This document shows, piece by piece, positions 44,502 to 55,390 of a stretch of 64,000 nucleotides of DNA (its first letter is position 1; each line of letters opens with the position of its first letter). The position numbers and the translations under genes were made by a program. The DNA lies in NCBI GenBank assembly GCA_014529385.2, contig CM043969.1, positions 20,734,946 to 20,798,945 on the forward strand, in the 5' to 3' direction. The notes under the pieces are model-generated. The model had not been told where the DNA came from. It saw only the letters and a list, made by a program, of their open reading frames with translations, and did no database searches. The stretch is from Adiantum capillus-veneris (lineage: Eukaryota > Streptophyta > Polypodiopsida > Polypodiales > Pteridaceae).

Positions 44502-46676
44502 TTGAGAGAGATATGGACTACTGAAGAAGATAGTGATGGTAAAGGGGAGTCAAAAAAGGGCAACATGAACGTATCAGCACACTATCAGAAATTTACTATC
44601 CAAGATAGAAAAATCATCATGACACCACCAATCAGGGAGAGGACAAACCAAGAATCTTACGATGGGCCTGAAAATGCAAAGAGAATAGACCTCGCAGAAC
44701 CAGGTGAAAAGCCTCAGCTGGTCTATATAGCTAACGATTTAGAACCTGAGGAGGAAGCACAGCTAACACAACTTCTCACGAAGTATAAAGATGTGTTCTC
44801 TTGGTCCTATAAAGACCTCAAAGGAGTTGATCCATTGATATGCCAACATACAATTCCTTTGAAATCGGACGCAAAACCTAGCAAACAACGTCCTTATACA
44901 TATAACGACACATTTGCCAAACGAATCAAAGAAGAGATTGACAAACTGATGGAAGCAGAGTTCATCTATGAGATTGAACATACAGATTGGGTGTCACCCA
45001 TTGTGATAGTTCCCAAGAAGAATGGAAAACTACGGGTGTGTGTAAACCTCAAAAAGGTGAATGCAGCAACCATAAGGGATAATTATCCCTTGCCAATTAC
45101 AAAAAATGTCCTTGAGCGAGTGGCCGGGAAACGGGCTTATTCCTTTCTGGATGGGTTTTCAGGATACAACCAACTGGCAATAGCAAGGGAGGATCAACAC
45201 AAAACGGCGTTTGCCACAGAATGGGGGATTTATGCATATCGAGTTATGCCATTTGGCTTAACAAATGCCCCAGCCACTTTCCAGAGGTTAATGACTCACG
45301 CTTTCAAGGAATACCTAAGAATATTCTTAGAAATTTACATGGATGACCTGCGTGTACGCTCTCTTCTGCGAGAGGAACATATTGACCATTTGCAAAAGGT
45401 CTTTGAAAAGTGCAGAACATATCGAATCTGTCTGAACCCGGAAAAGTGTGTATTTATGGTTAAGAAAGGACGAATCTTAGGACACATTGTATCAAGAAAC
45501 GGCATAACCACAGACCTAGACAAAGTCAAAGTCATTGTAGACCTGCCCAGACCTACTAATGCGAAACAAGTGCAATCCTTCATGGGGCACTGTGGATATT
45601 ATCGAAGATTCATATACATGTATGCGGTTATCGCACAACCTCTGTATCGTTTGCTAGTCAATTTCGAATGGACCAAGGAGTGTGAAACCTCATTCCAAAG
45701 GCTGAAGGAAAACCTTATATCAGCACCTGTACTAAAGGCACCAGATTGGGAAAAGATATTCCATGTGCACATTGATGCTTCAGCATATGACATTGGAAGT
45801 ATTCTAGCTCAACCTGGAGACGGAACAATTGATTTTCCTGTTTGCTATGCGAGCCAACAGTTAAATAGTGCAGAAAAGAACTACACAACCACCGAGAGGG
45901 AAGGGTTAGGAATGATTTATGCTGTGAAGAAATTTCAACATTATTTCCTTGCAAACAAATTTGTGTTCTTCACAGATCATCAAGCTCTTTTGTACCTAGT
46001 AAATAAACCTTGCAATACAGGGAGAATCGTACGTTGGTTTATTATATTGCTAGAATTTGACTTCACAGTGGTGGTCAAAAAGGGTAAAACCCATTTGCGA
46101 GCTGATCATCTTTCAAGAATACACAACGGGGAAGCTCCTCAAGGGGTAGATGATGACATACCAGATGCATATCTTTTCAACATTGAAATGGTACCCAAAT
46201 GGTCTCAAGAAATAGTTAGCATTCTCTCCTTCAGAAGTGAGTTTGATAATACAGGAAGTAGATCCAAACAACAAACAATTCGACAAACAAAAAACTTCCA
46301 GTTGATAGCAGGACGGCTGTATCATCTTGAATCTGACCTAGTCCTACGATTATGTATAAATCCGGAAGAATTCGAGTGCTACCTTGAAGAGGCACATGTC
46401 CAGGGTTGTGCACTTCATTGTTCGACAATGAAAACACACCAGAGTCTGAAACAGTTAGGGGTTTATTGGCCAACTATGTATGCGGATACACATTCTTATG
46501 TTACCAATTGTATAATATGTAGTGCCAAACGACCAATGGATCACACAACTTTGTTTTGGGTGAACATAGCACCTGCATGGAGTCAATACATCATTGACTT
46601 CCTAACCACTAGAACGTTCCCTGAGAACATTACAAGAGCACGAGAAAAAGCTATAGAGTTGGAAGCTCGTGACTGA
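44502..46676 (+). CDS. reverse transcriptase and RNase H of C, plus first H2C2 domain
   Basis: Frame -1 relative to the protease ORF. RT motifs: DWVSPIVIVPKKNGKLRVCV, AYSFLDGFSGYNQLAIA, MPFGLTNAPATFQRLM and EIYMDDL (catalytic Y-M-D-D). RNase H: VHIDASAYDIGSILAQ, TTTEREGLGMIYAVKKFQHY and FFTDHQALLYLV, with D, E and D in place. After the RNase H comes a zinc-binding unit, YLEEAHVQG...GVYWPTMYADTHSYVTNCIIC, then a TGA at 46674. No second, archaeal-type RNase H of the Tat kind is seen. The catalytic residues are intact. Confidence 0.92.
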   Translation: MREIWTTEEDSDGKGESKKGNMNVSAHYQKFTIQDRKIIMTPPIRERTNQESYDGPENAKRIDLAEPGEKPQLVYIANDLEPEEEAQLTQLLTKYKDVFSWSYKDLKGVDPLICQHTIPLKSDAKPSKQRPYTYNDTFAKRIKEEIDKLMEAEFIYEIEHTDWVSPIVIVPKKNGKLRVCVNLKKVNAATIRDNYPLPITKNVLERVAGKRAYSFLDGFSGYNQLAIAREDQHKTAFATEWGIYAYRVMPFGLTNAPATFQRLMTHAFKEYLRIFLEIYMDDLRVRSLLREEHIDHLQKVFEKCRTYRICLNPEKCVFMVKKGRILGHIVSRNGITTDLDKVKVIVDLPRPTNAKQVQSFMGHCGYYRRFIYMYAVIAQPLYRLLVNFEWTKECETSFQRLKENLISAPVLKAPDWEKIFHVHIDASAYDIGSILAQPGDGTIDFPVCYASQQLNSAEKNYTTTEREGLGMIYAVKKFQHYFLANKFVFFTDHQALLYLVNKPCNTGRIVRWFIILLEFDFTVVVKKGKTHLRADHLSRIHNGEAPQGVDDDIPDAYLFNIEMVPKWSQEIVSILSFRSEFDNTGSRSKQQTIRQTKNFQLIAGRLYHLESDLVLRLCINPEEFECYLEEAHVQGCALHCSTMKTHQSLKQLGVYWPTMYADTHSYVTNCIICSAKRPMDHTTLFWVNIAPAWSQYIIDFLTTRTFPENITRAREKAIELEARD

Positions 46677-47900
46677 AATTGGAAATCAACTCTACAAGCG
46701 GAGAAAGGACAATCAACTTAGAATCTGTGCAAGTGAAAGCGAATACCTGCTTATTCTAGAACATGCACATATCGGAGTAAGTGGAGGCCATTTTTCGGGC
46801 GATAAGACGGCAAAAATTGTCTTAACCGCAGGAATTTGGTGGCCTACATTGCACATGGATGCCGATGAGTTTGTAAAGCGTTGTGATGCGTGTCAACGCA
46901 CCAAGATACCAATAAAAAGAGATGGATGCCATTACGGCCAATGATGGGGGCAAGAGCATTTGAAAAATGGGGCATTGATTTTGTGGGACCTATATCACCC
47001 CCTGCATATTGCACCCATACCCAATATATCATTTTGGCTACGGACTATCTCACAAAATGAGTCGAAGCCAAAGCAACACAAAAAGCTGATGCACGCACCA
47101 CGGCTCAATTTTTGTATGAGAATGTTTTTGTACGTTACGGGTTACCAATAGAAATTTTCAGTGACCGTGGAACACACTTCCTCAATGAAGTCGTTGAATA
47201 TCTACTAGAGGAATTCCTGGTCATACATAGGAAATCAGCACCATACCATCCACAGGCCAATGGGCAAGCTGAGGCCACAAATAAAACACTATGCACGGTT
47301 CTCACTAAAATAGTGTCAGAATCAAGAACCGATTGGGATCAGCAACTACACTCAACACTATGGGCATATAGGGTAGCTTACAAAACATCAATAGGAACAA
47401 CACCATACAACATGGTGTTTGGGCTAAATGCTATACTACCCATAGAGTTTTTAATCCCAACTCTACGAGTAGCAACAAGTTTGGAATGGACAGGGCATGA
47501 ACTCTTTTCAAGAATTAATGATCTTGAAAAGCTAGATGAACTCCACTTACGAGCTTTCGCTTCAATCTATACTAAAAAGAGAAGACAAAAGGAATTTTTT
47601 GACAAACATGTGCGTACCAAAGAGTTAAAAACAGGTGATTACGAACTTGTTTATACCTTGAAGCACCATGCCAAGAAACTTAAAAAGCGAGGGATGGGAC
47701 CATTTGTGATTCATGATCTATCACAAAGTGGAGCTGTCAAGCTTGCTACATTAGCAGGTGAAGAAATGCCAAACTGGATTAGTGGGTGTCGACTGAGGAG
47801 ATATCTTCTACCCCTCACACAGAAGATGCTCCAACAAATTCATCAAGGAAAGCAAAGAATGAAGGAAAAAGAGAGAGTGCGGGAGGAAGCTCAAGCCGAA
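46660..47900 (+). pseudogene. integrase of C (second H2C2 domain and catalytic core)
   Basis: The second zinc unit is in another frame (46669-46944): LYKRRKDNQLRICASE, LEHAHIGVSGGHFSGDKTAK, WWPTLHMDADEFVKRCDACQ. The core then returns to the RT frame at 46926: EKWGIDFVGPI, a TGA at 47058 where LTKW is expected, IFSDRGTHF and HPQANGQAEATNK, so all three catalytic acids (D, D, E) remain. The C-terminal part has KRGMGPFVIHDLSQSGAVKL and WISGCRLRRY. One-base losses on either side of the second zinc unit and the TGA make it non-functional. Confidence 0.88.
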
Positions 47901-49091
47901 GCACAAGAACGCATTGCAAAAAGACGGCTTCTGCGACAACAACAACAAAGTAAATCACCATTGAGAATCAATGCCATTCGACTGATGAACTTGGAGGAGG
48001 AAACAGTAGAGCCAATAATTACAATCAAAGTGGGCAACAATCAAGTTGAATCAACAGCCTTGCTTGGTTTGGGTGCTCAAGCAAATTTGATCTCTTACGG
48101 ATTATACCAATAGATCAAAGTCACAGATCAACTTCATCCTACCCCCCAAGTGCTGGAAAGTAGCACATCACACCCATTGAAAACATTAGGATGGACTATA
48201 TTGCATGTACAGCTACATCAATATATTTACCCACACAAATTCTATGTGGTGACAGATGAAAGCACACAACACCCAATGATGCTAGGGCAACCTTGGCAAA
48301 AAGCATACAATGTCCAGAAAGACTGGAAAGCAAAGGCGGTCAAAATTCAGCATGAACATGAACAACAGGTGATAGCTTTTGCTCAGCAATACCATCATGA
48401 TGAACTGCAAGCCATGCAATCACTGGCAGCAGAGACAAGAGAACAAATACCATCAAAGACCACCATGAAACCTGAGACCAACAACCACGTGAAAGCCAAC
48501 CATGCTAATCACAGACACATGGAGTCACTGGCCGCAATGCAAAAATCTAGGCTACCAACACAAGGTAAACGAGTATGGATGCGGAAGGATAGAAATGCAA
48601 TGGCGGAAAAAAAACAATGTAACAACTGGATTCCAACAAAGCAGGCGGTGCAACCCAAAACCAAGGTCATAAAACAGATATGGATCCCAAAGAAAATGCT
48701 TAGCCATAACCCAAATGTCACTCTCATTTGGATACCAAAGCAAAAGCCAAAGGAAATCCCTACGGTACAAGCACCAATGGAAAGCAGACATCTGCAGGTC
48801 AACAAGGAGAACAGATATATGTGGAGACCGATGACAGACAAACCAGTGGCAAACAAGAAAGTGCCAAACCATCTACAAAAGTCGGCAGCACCAAACTACA
48901 AATGGAAAGCCAAGGCCATAAGGCCCATAGCTATCACATCCCAACCAATTCTATCCTCAGAAACAACTACGACTCCATCAAAAGTGTCGGCAAAGCAATT
49001 GCCTCTGGCCAAAAAGACAATTAAACAGAGATCAGTAGAGTTACAGCAGCTACTTGCAAAGAAAGCAGGAAGCCTCGACGACGAATGCTAA
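47901..49091 (+). pseudogene. second protease-like domain and W-x-P-K tail after integrase
   Basis: In the integrase frame without a break: VEPIITIKVGNNQVESTALL, then GLGAQANLISYGLYQ, a TAG at 48111-48113, then SHPLKTLGWTILHVQL, HKFYVVTDES and HPMMLGQPWQKAYNVQKDW. This is the layout of a retroviral-type protease (strand, active-site loop, hydrophobic strand, L-G-x-P end), but the active-site Asp is Gly (LLGLGA for an expected LLDxGA). A basic tail follows with KQIWIPKKML, LIWIPKQKPKE, GKRVWMRKD and RYMWRPM. It ends at 49091. A protease fold after the integrase is not the usual order. Confidence 0.6.
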
Positions 49092-51892
49092 TAAGCATCT
49101 TGCTTATTCCCTTCTCTTGCACAGCATTAATTTTTCCATGCACTGACCGAGTATGCATAAAATAGGGCCACATTAATCGGCCAGGCATTAGCACAACTTT
49201 TTCAACCTATGCATGGCACATACTCCGATGCGAAACCTAGTAGTCCGGGAGGACGCATTCTCAATGCGGAACCAATAACAGAAATAGCAAAAAAGGGCAT
49301 GATTTTTGACTATTTTAAGGATTGACTTTTGATTGCGAAATTTTCTGGAGTAACCCAAGTATAGATGCCCTTATACAGCATGAAGCTACAGGTATAGGGG
49401 GCCAAACGCCAAATCAAGCCCCTAGGTGTGTGTATATAAGTAGAAATAGCCATTTTTCAGGCAAAATATTGGTAAAACGGAGAAATCCGGCCATAAAAAT
49501 TGCATGTGAGTGTATATAATGTGTTACGGTGATGTTTTTGATCTATTATGATTTTTGGGAAATTTCTGGGTTTGATTTGCTATTTTCCTTTTAATTTTGC
49601 TAATTTTTAGCAGAAAAACTTCAAAAATACAAAAAGCAGGTGAAGAACAGTCGTAATGAAAAAACAAAAAATATGGGGATGACCAGTGACTAAAGGACAA
49701 CCTATGGTATAGTGGGAGTGCAATTATGAGACTGGAGCAGAAAGCGTGTTTTGGCCAGGTTTTGACCGAAATGACAATTTTCTGGTAAATAGGGCAAATG
49801 GAGTCCAAATCAAGAAATTTTTGAGCCTAAACTGCATCTCGCAGGAAGATAGGAGCACATGTCAAATTTCATGAAAAGTGGTTCGGGGACCCCCATTATA
49901 AGAATTTTTCAACCCATTTTAAGCTCATTCTCACTATTGACTTTAAGGAGAGAGCTTCTGCCACCTAGAGCGGATCGACCTTCTAGTAGCTTCTATGACG
50001 CGCACGTCTACCCGACCAGCTCCACACATGAGAGGTAGGCTCACCACCTTGAGCTTTTCGCGCATGTTTGTCATTATGTCGCGAAAACTAGCTAGAGGTC
50101 ACACACAAAGCGAGCGGTAGAGACCTGCAAGTAGAGACAGCAGCCTAACGGCTAACCCGAAAGCAACAAGACTTCATCGGCAGCTTACCCTAGTCTAGGA
50201 GACCAGTCTTGGATAGCCAAAGGCAGTGGGAGACCATCGGGAAAAACCCTATTTCCCAGAAACCCGCAAGAGGCCACCAAAGGGGAAATCGGCAAAACGG
50301 CGACCAAATGCTACCAAAATTTATGGGTAGGAGCATCTCGACATGCTCGACGAGTCCATATGATCCACATGACCAAAAAGTGACCCGAAGCGGCACTAAA
50401 CCTCAGAAACGGAATCAGACACACAAAGCGTCAAAATGCACTTGCGGCCAAACCGCAAGTCCGTTTGCCACCAAACTTCACGAGCGGCTTTCCTAGACCA
50501 TCAACAACCAAGTCCTATGGTGTTAGACCACCACAAATCATCAAAGGTATGTAAACGCAACCACGGGTGCTTCTAGAGCAACAAATTGCCAAATGAAGCT
50601 CCGGTAAAGCCAAAGTCGACAAAAACCATACGGCAAGGATCCCCAAGGGATTGGGAAGCTATGGAGACCAACATCGAGAAATTTCATCGCCAAAAAGCAC
50701 TCCAAAAGTCAGAAAACGGCTCGGAGGCTCTGAAGTCCACACAGGCTCTATCCATTGAACTTTTTTGTTGAAATTAGGCTCAAAAGGGACTTAAGGGGGC
50801 AAAGGGCAAGCACTAGGAGCACTAACACTGAAAAAATCATCAGGAAACATCCTACACGTAGGATGTCTCAAAGGCACTTTTTGGCACAAAACCCAACAAT
50901 TTTTGTCATGCACATGTTTTGAATGAAATTTGCAAGCCCTACACCAAGTTTCATCACATTTGGACCAGATTTGACCTCATATGCATAGAAAAACGCAAAG
51001 TTAGGGCATAGAGGCAATAATGGGCCATTGACCCACCAAATCTTGTCCAAATCTCATGAAACTTGCACAACAAATTCACATACACATCAGCAAACCATCT
51101 GTGTGGTCAGGGAGTAAAAATGATGAATTAGACATCATACGCGTAGGATGTCTAATGGACCTTTTTGGCATGGAAGGGAAGCTTTGTCATTCCAGATTTA
51201 ATTACCTCATCAGCAAGAGCCCATATGTCAAGTTTGAAGCCATTCTAACGACTTTTGACCCCCAACACCTTCAAGATACACTTTTTGAGCCCAAAAACAC
51301 CTCATAGAGTCCTACAGGCATCAAATCTTATCCAAATTCAAATCGAAGAACATGGCCATGTTCCACAGGCCAAGGACAACCCACAGAACAAGTTTCATGC
51401 AATTCTGATGAAAAAGACATCCTACGCGTAGGATGTCTTCAACACATATTTAGCCTTCTATGCAAGAAATGACATCATAGGAGCCAATACCATGATGCAT
51501 TGAGCCCATATACCAATTTTCAACCCATTTGGACATCAATTGCTACCCATGATGGACAATCTACCCAAATTGTGACCTAAAGCCTAAATCAGCCCAAAAA
51601 TCCACTTTTTGTCATCCAAATTCAAATCCAAGCTTATAACCATGTTCCATGAGCCTTACACTACCTGCATGTCAAGTATGAACCAATTCTGAAGAAAAAG
51701 ACATCCTACGCGTAGGATGTCTAGATGGAATTTTTTGGCCAGATTTGCACTGTGAGCACATGCACAGCTTCACAAATTCCTTTTAAGCTATAATTTCAAT
51801 TTTCAAGTCATTTGGATAAGTAAAACTCAGTTTAGCAGCTGATATGAAAAAAAAAAAACTCTAACTTTGGACTGCTGAGTGCAACAGGATCT
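49092..51892 (+). other. non-coding stretch of C between pol and 3' ORF
   Basis: No frame is conserved with element D. From about 49890 it is homologous to the opening of the window (1-2141). 49100-49890 has no match in the window. The palindrome array is in its right part. It may carry an internal promoter or splice acceptor for the 3' ORF; I see no convincing single site. Confidence 0.6.
50846..51722. repeat. palindrome array ahead of the 3' ORF of C, 285-bp period
   Basis: Copies at 50846-50867 (two substitutions), 51131-51152 (left half A version, right half C/G version), 51416-51437 (perfect; pairing extends to 51414-51439) and 51700-51721 (perfect). Start-to-start distances are 285, 285 and 284 bp. 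Sequence just before the copies is partly shared (GCAATTCTGATGAAAAAGACATC near 51400; CCATTCTGATGAAAAAGACATC near 38680), so this is an eroded tandem repeat whose palindrome has been kept. Confidence 0.93.
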
Positions 51893-54800
51893 ATGGCAGC
51901 CTCGAAGTCACCGCCAAAGAAGAAGAGAATGACAATCAAAGATTATCTGGACAAGGTGGACCCTTTTGTCATTCCAGAGGGAACACTAAAGCCCACCAGC
52001 ACCTGGATACAGGAAGATCTATTAGAGTCAAACGACCTAAAGATCTACCAGGGAGTGTTCAAAGACAATGAAGGCAATGTAATAGAGCTGCCAATGCTGC
52101 CAAGAGAGCTCAATGAAATTTTTCGAAGCAAAATGGCCGGCTACTTGGAGAAAATTGACCTCCATAACTATTTCAAAGCAATACCAGCAGGGGTGGACGT
52201 CAAAAGAGTATGGGAGTTCGTAACAAGCATAAAAGAGGATGGAGTGGCCAAGGTGATAGATTTGCACGGTAGACCCAATACAGAGATCATTATCACGGAG
52301 CGGGTTGTAGCCCATGCACTAGATCTCTCCAATCAGGGAGACAATGTGACAAAAAGAAGGGATGAAGTCAAGGTGTACAAAGACAAAAAGGCCAATTACA
52401 CCTTTGAAGACATCGCCAACCCAAAGGTGGCGATCATGAGCCAATTGTACAACCAGTACTTCCACATGTGCATGAAGAGGCCACAGAAGTACAGGATGCC
52501 GCCAGGTGCAATTGCCACAACGTTTACTTGGGCAATGACAAAAGGCACCCCAAAGATAATCAGCTATGCGGCATACATACATGACATCTTGGTAAAAATG
52601 GGCAACAAAAAGACAACCTACATAGTGCCAGGAGAAATGATAACCAAGGTAATTTATGCAGCACTACACGCCAAGGGAAGGTGGCCTAACCCCCATCTCA
52701 GAATGATTGGCTAAGGGTAAAGGAAGACAAAGAAGACGAGCCACAACGAGCACCAAGGGTGGCTACAAGGTTGAAGAGACGGCTAGAGCCAGTTGCAGAG
52801 GAGCAACCTGAGCAAAAGAAAGGAAAAAAGGAATCTGCTCAAGTGCCGGCCAAAGAGACAAGATCACAAAAAGCGGCTAGACTTGAGAGGCTGATGGAGA
52901 GTTTTCGAGTAGAAAGAGCCCTCAAGGGTGATTTAAACAAATTATGGAAGCCATCATTCGAGTCTATGTACGGATCATGCAGAGGGACCGCTTTGAAGAC
53001 TATATCAAGAATTTCGAGATCCTTGATGCTGCAGCGGAAGACATTCCCCATGTCCCTTTCACCGAGGAAGAAGTGGAGCAGATAAGGCAGACATTGCTAG
53101 ATGAACAAGACAGCCAAGAAAGGGAAAGAAAAACAAAAGCGGACAGATACTTAAAGGGAAAAACCGCAGCTTTACCAGATATCCCTAAACCCAGCCCACA
53201 GCCATCACCACCACCATCACCACCTCCTAGCAGCCCTCCACTAGAAGATAAGGAGGCTGAGGACAATCAAGAAGAACACCAGGCTGAGGAGCAAGAGAAA
53301 AGGCAAGAACCTGAGCCCAAAGAAGAGGCCAAGCTTGCGTCTGAGCAAAAAGAACTAGAGGAGGAATATTATGCATTTTTGGACCTGCTAGCTGCAGGCT
53401 ATACAAGGGAAGAAGACGCCACAGTCGCATTCGACTTGGCAAGGACACAACATAAAGAACAGATGCCAGGCATACGACTAGTTGAGCTAAAGGAAATTTC
53501 TACCGACACGGTAGACCTGCACCCGCCCTCTAATGATTGGGACGTGGTGATGACAATGCTAGCTGGAATAAGAGCACAATCTGCGGCATCAGACGAAGAA
53601 TTGATAACTCTAAAGGCCACCGAAGAAAAGACCAAGATGGAAAGGGATACTCTGCAAGCACAAAGCCAAGGACAAAAGAGAGATAAGCTGACCTCCAGGC
53701 CATCTTGGCAACGACTCTACAAAACTGCCAAGCAAAGGAAGAAGCAAAGGAAGAAGCAAATGAGGCAGCAGCAAAAAGATTACATGCAGCTGAAGAAGAG
53801 TGTCTGCAACTTAGCAAGTCATTGCGAGATGCCGAAAAAGAACAGGATAATCTGACGCTCCAGCTAGCATAAGAAACTAAAGAAGTAGAGGCCCTGAGTA
53901 ATGCCAAGGAAAAGGCGGAGATAGAACAAGAAGCAAGCCTGGATGAAGTCCTTGAGCTCAAGGACCAATTAAAAGTCAAAGATCAAACCATCCAGAGGCT
54001 ACGAGCATCACCCGCTAGAGTTAGAGCTATGAGCTCGACTCAAATCATTTTCGAGAGTCAAATATATGAAGAGCAGATGCAAGAACTCCAGAAGGAGCTG
54101 ACTCTCCAGAAGAAGCAGAGGTTGATGATGGCTGAAGGTTCTATCGCAATGCAAACCAGAATGGAGGACAGCCAAAGAGCCCTACAAGAAGAATTGGAGA
54201 GCATAAAGATAAAGCTCGAGGAAGCTGAAAAAGTAAACGCTGAACTCAATGACCTCCTCGTGACTATGGGCGGAGAAGCCAATGCGGAAAAGCAGACAAT
54301 CCTCAAGCAAATTGAGGAGTTGAAAGGCCGGCAATAAGCAGAAGCTGAAAGCTCAGGGCCAGCTGCCAATGAGGGCATCGACCTTGACAATGTGGCAGAT
54401 TTTGTGGACACACCCATGCCAGAGGAAAGCACAGCAGGATCCTCTCAAGAGCCACATGATCTAACACAATATGAGGAGGAAAAATTGCGTAAAGCAATAG
54501 AGGCAGAGCTCAGAGAAAGCACAAAGGAAGCCTTGGAATGGGAACAGAGGGTTTTCAAATCTATGAAAATTCAGAAAATCGATGCCAGCAATCTCAGGCG
54601 TGAATGGCTTCAACCCTCTCTCCCATATCCATTGCTGAAATATGAGGCGGCAATAAGAAACAGGCGAATCAGAGAAGAGCCAACGATCCCTCTCTACAAC
54701 GCAGACACCTTGAGGCCAAAAGGAGTAAAGCTCATAGTGGATTCTCAGCCAAAGTGGAGGAAGGCTTGGCTTACCAAGTACCCGCAATACCTAATACACT

Positions 54801-55339
54801 TGGTAGAGGCACCTAAACACATCAGAGACAACCTCAGCTTCTGTCCTCTACCAAGGGTTAGGACGTGGAAAGCACAAGAAATCTTACAAAGAAGCCAACC
54901 CACTTGGTTGAACTACCCAAAGCTGCCGTGTGTAAAGGCAGGTGAGAGAATAAGTAAACAATACATGGTGAAAACCCTAACGGGCGCCATAAAGTTGTTC
55001 ACTGGCTCACCTGACCTTACATGCATTATTATGAGAAAGATCTGCAGAACCATCCTAGCAGTGTTCGAGACCTTCAAGCCAGGCCAGGTGACTGACAACA
55101 TATTCTTCTTCCAGGATACATACAGATGTGCTTATGATATGTCAGGCCAGCCTTCCAAGGAGGTGATACATGCGTTGTATCAAAGAATTATGTTTCTACC
55201 ATCCTATCACCTCCAGGCTTTTGAAGAAGCATTCTACACGGGGTTCTTCGCCATGCATACAGATATCTTTGGCCCAACAATGCTAAATCTACATGCACGG
55301 TACGAATCACTGCTAAAGATGCGGGAGACCATAAGATGA
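51893..55339 (+). pseudogene. large 3' ORF of element C (coiled-coil protein, family unknown)
   Basis: From the ATG at 51893 (MAASKSPPKKKRMTIKDYLD) the N-terminal domain spans about 270 residues. The frame then shifts near 52710, 52940, 53830 and 54000, and a TAA lies at 54335. Domains: a conserved N-terminal part; a Pro-rich segment (PSPQPSPPPSPPPSSPP); a long Glu/Lys/Gln coiled-coil region (53600-54330); a conserved C-terminal block, KWRKAWLTKYPQYLIHLVEA, TLTGAIKLFTGSPDL and YQRIMFLPSYHLQAFEEAFY. All blocks align with the 3' ORF of D (2142-5417). It sits where Athila/SIRE elements have an env-like ORF, but has no visible signal peptide or membrane span. Function unknown. Confidence 0.75.
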
Positions 55340-55376
55340 AGCAAAGGATCAAGGCCATGTCGGGGACGACATGAAC

Positions 55377-55390
55377 AAGGAGGGGGGGGA
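55377..55390 (+). promoter_or_regulatory. polypurine tract of C
   Basis: AAGGAGGGGGGGGA directly precedes the LTR start TGTAAGAAGC. It matches the G-run of element D. Confidence 0.88.

Noticed and set aside
46050-46700. Second, archaeal-type RNase H as in Tat/Ogre elements
   Set aside because: I looked between the RNase H and the integrase; the segment is a zinc domain duplicate and no D-G-S/E/D set is present.
51893-55339. Envelope-like gene
   Set aside because: The position fits, but no signal peptide, membrane span or cleavage site is visible and the middle is a charged coiled coil.
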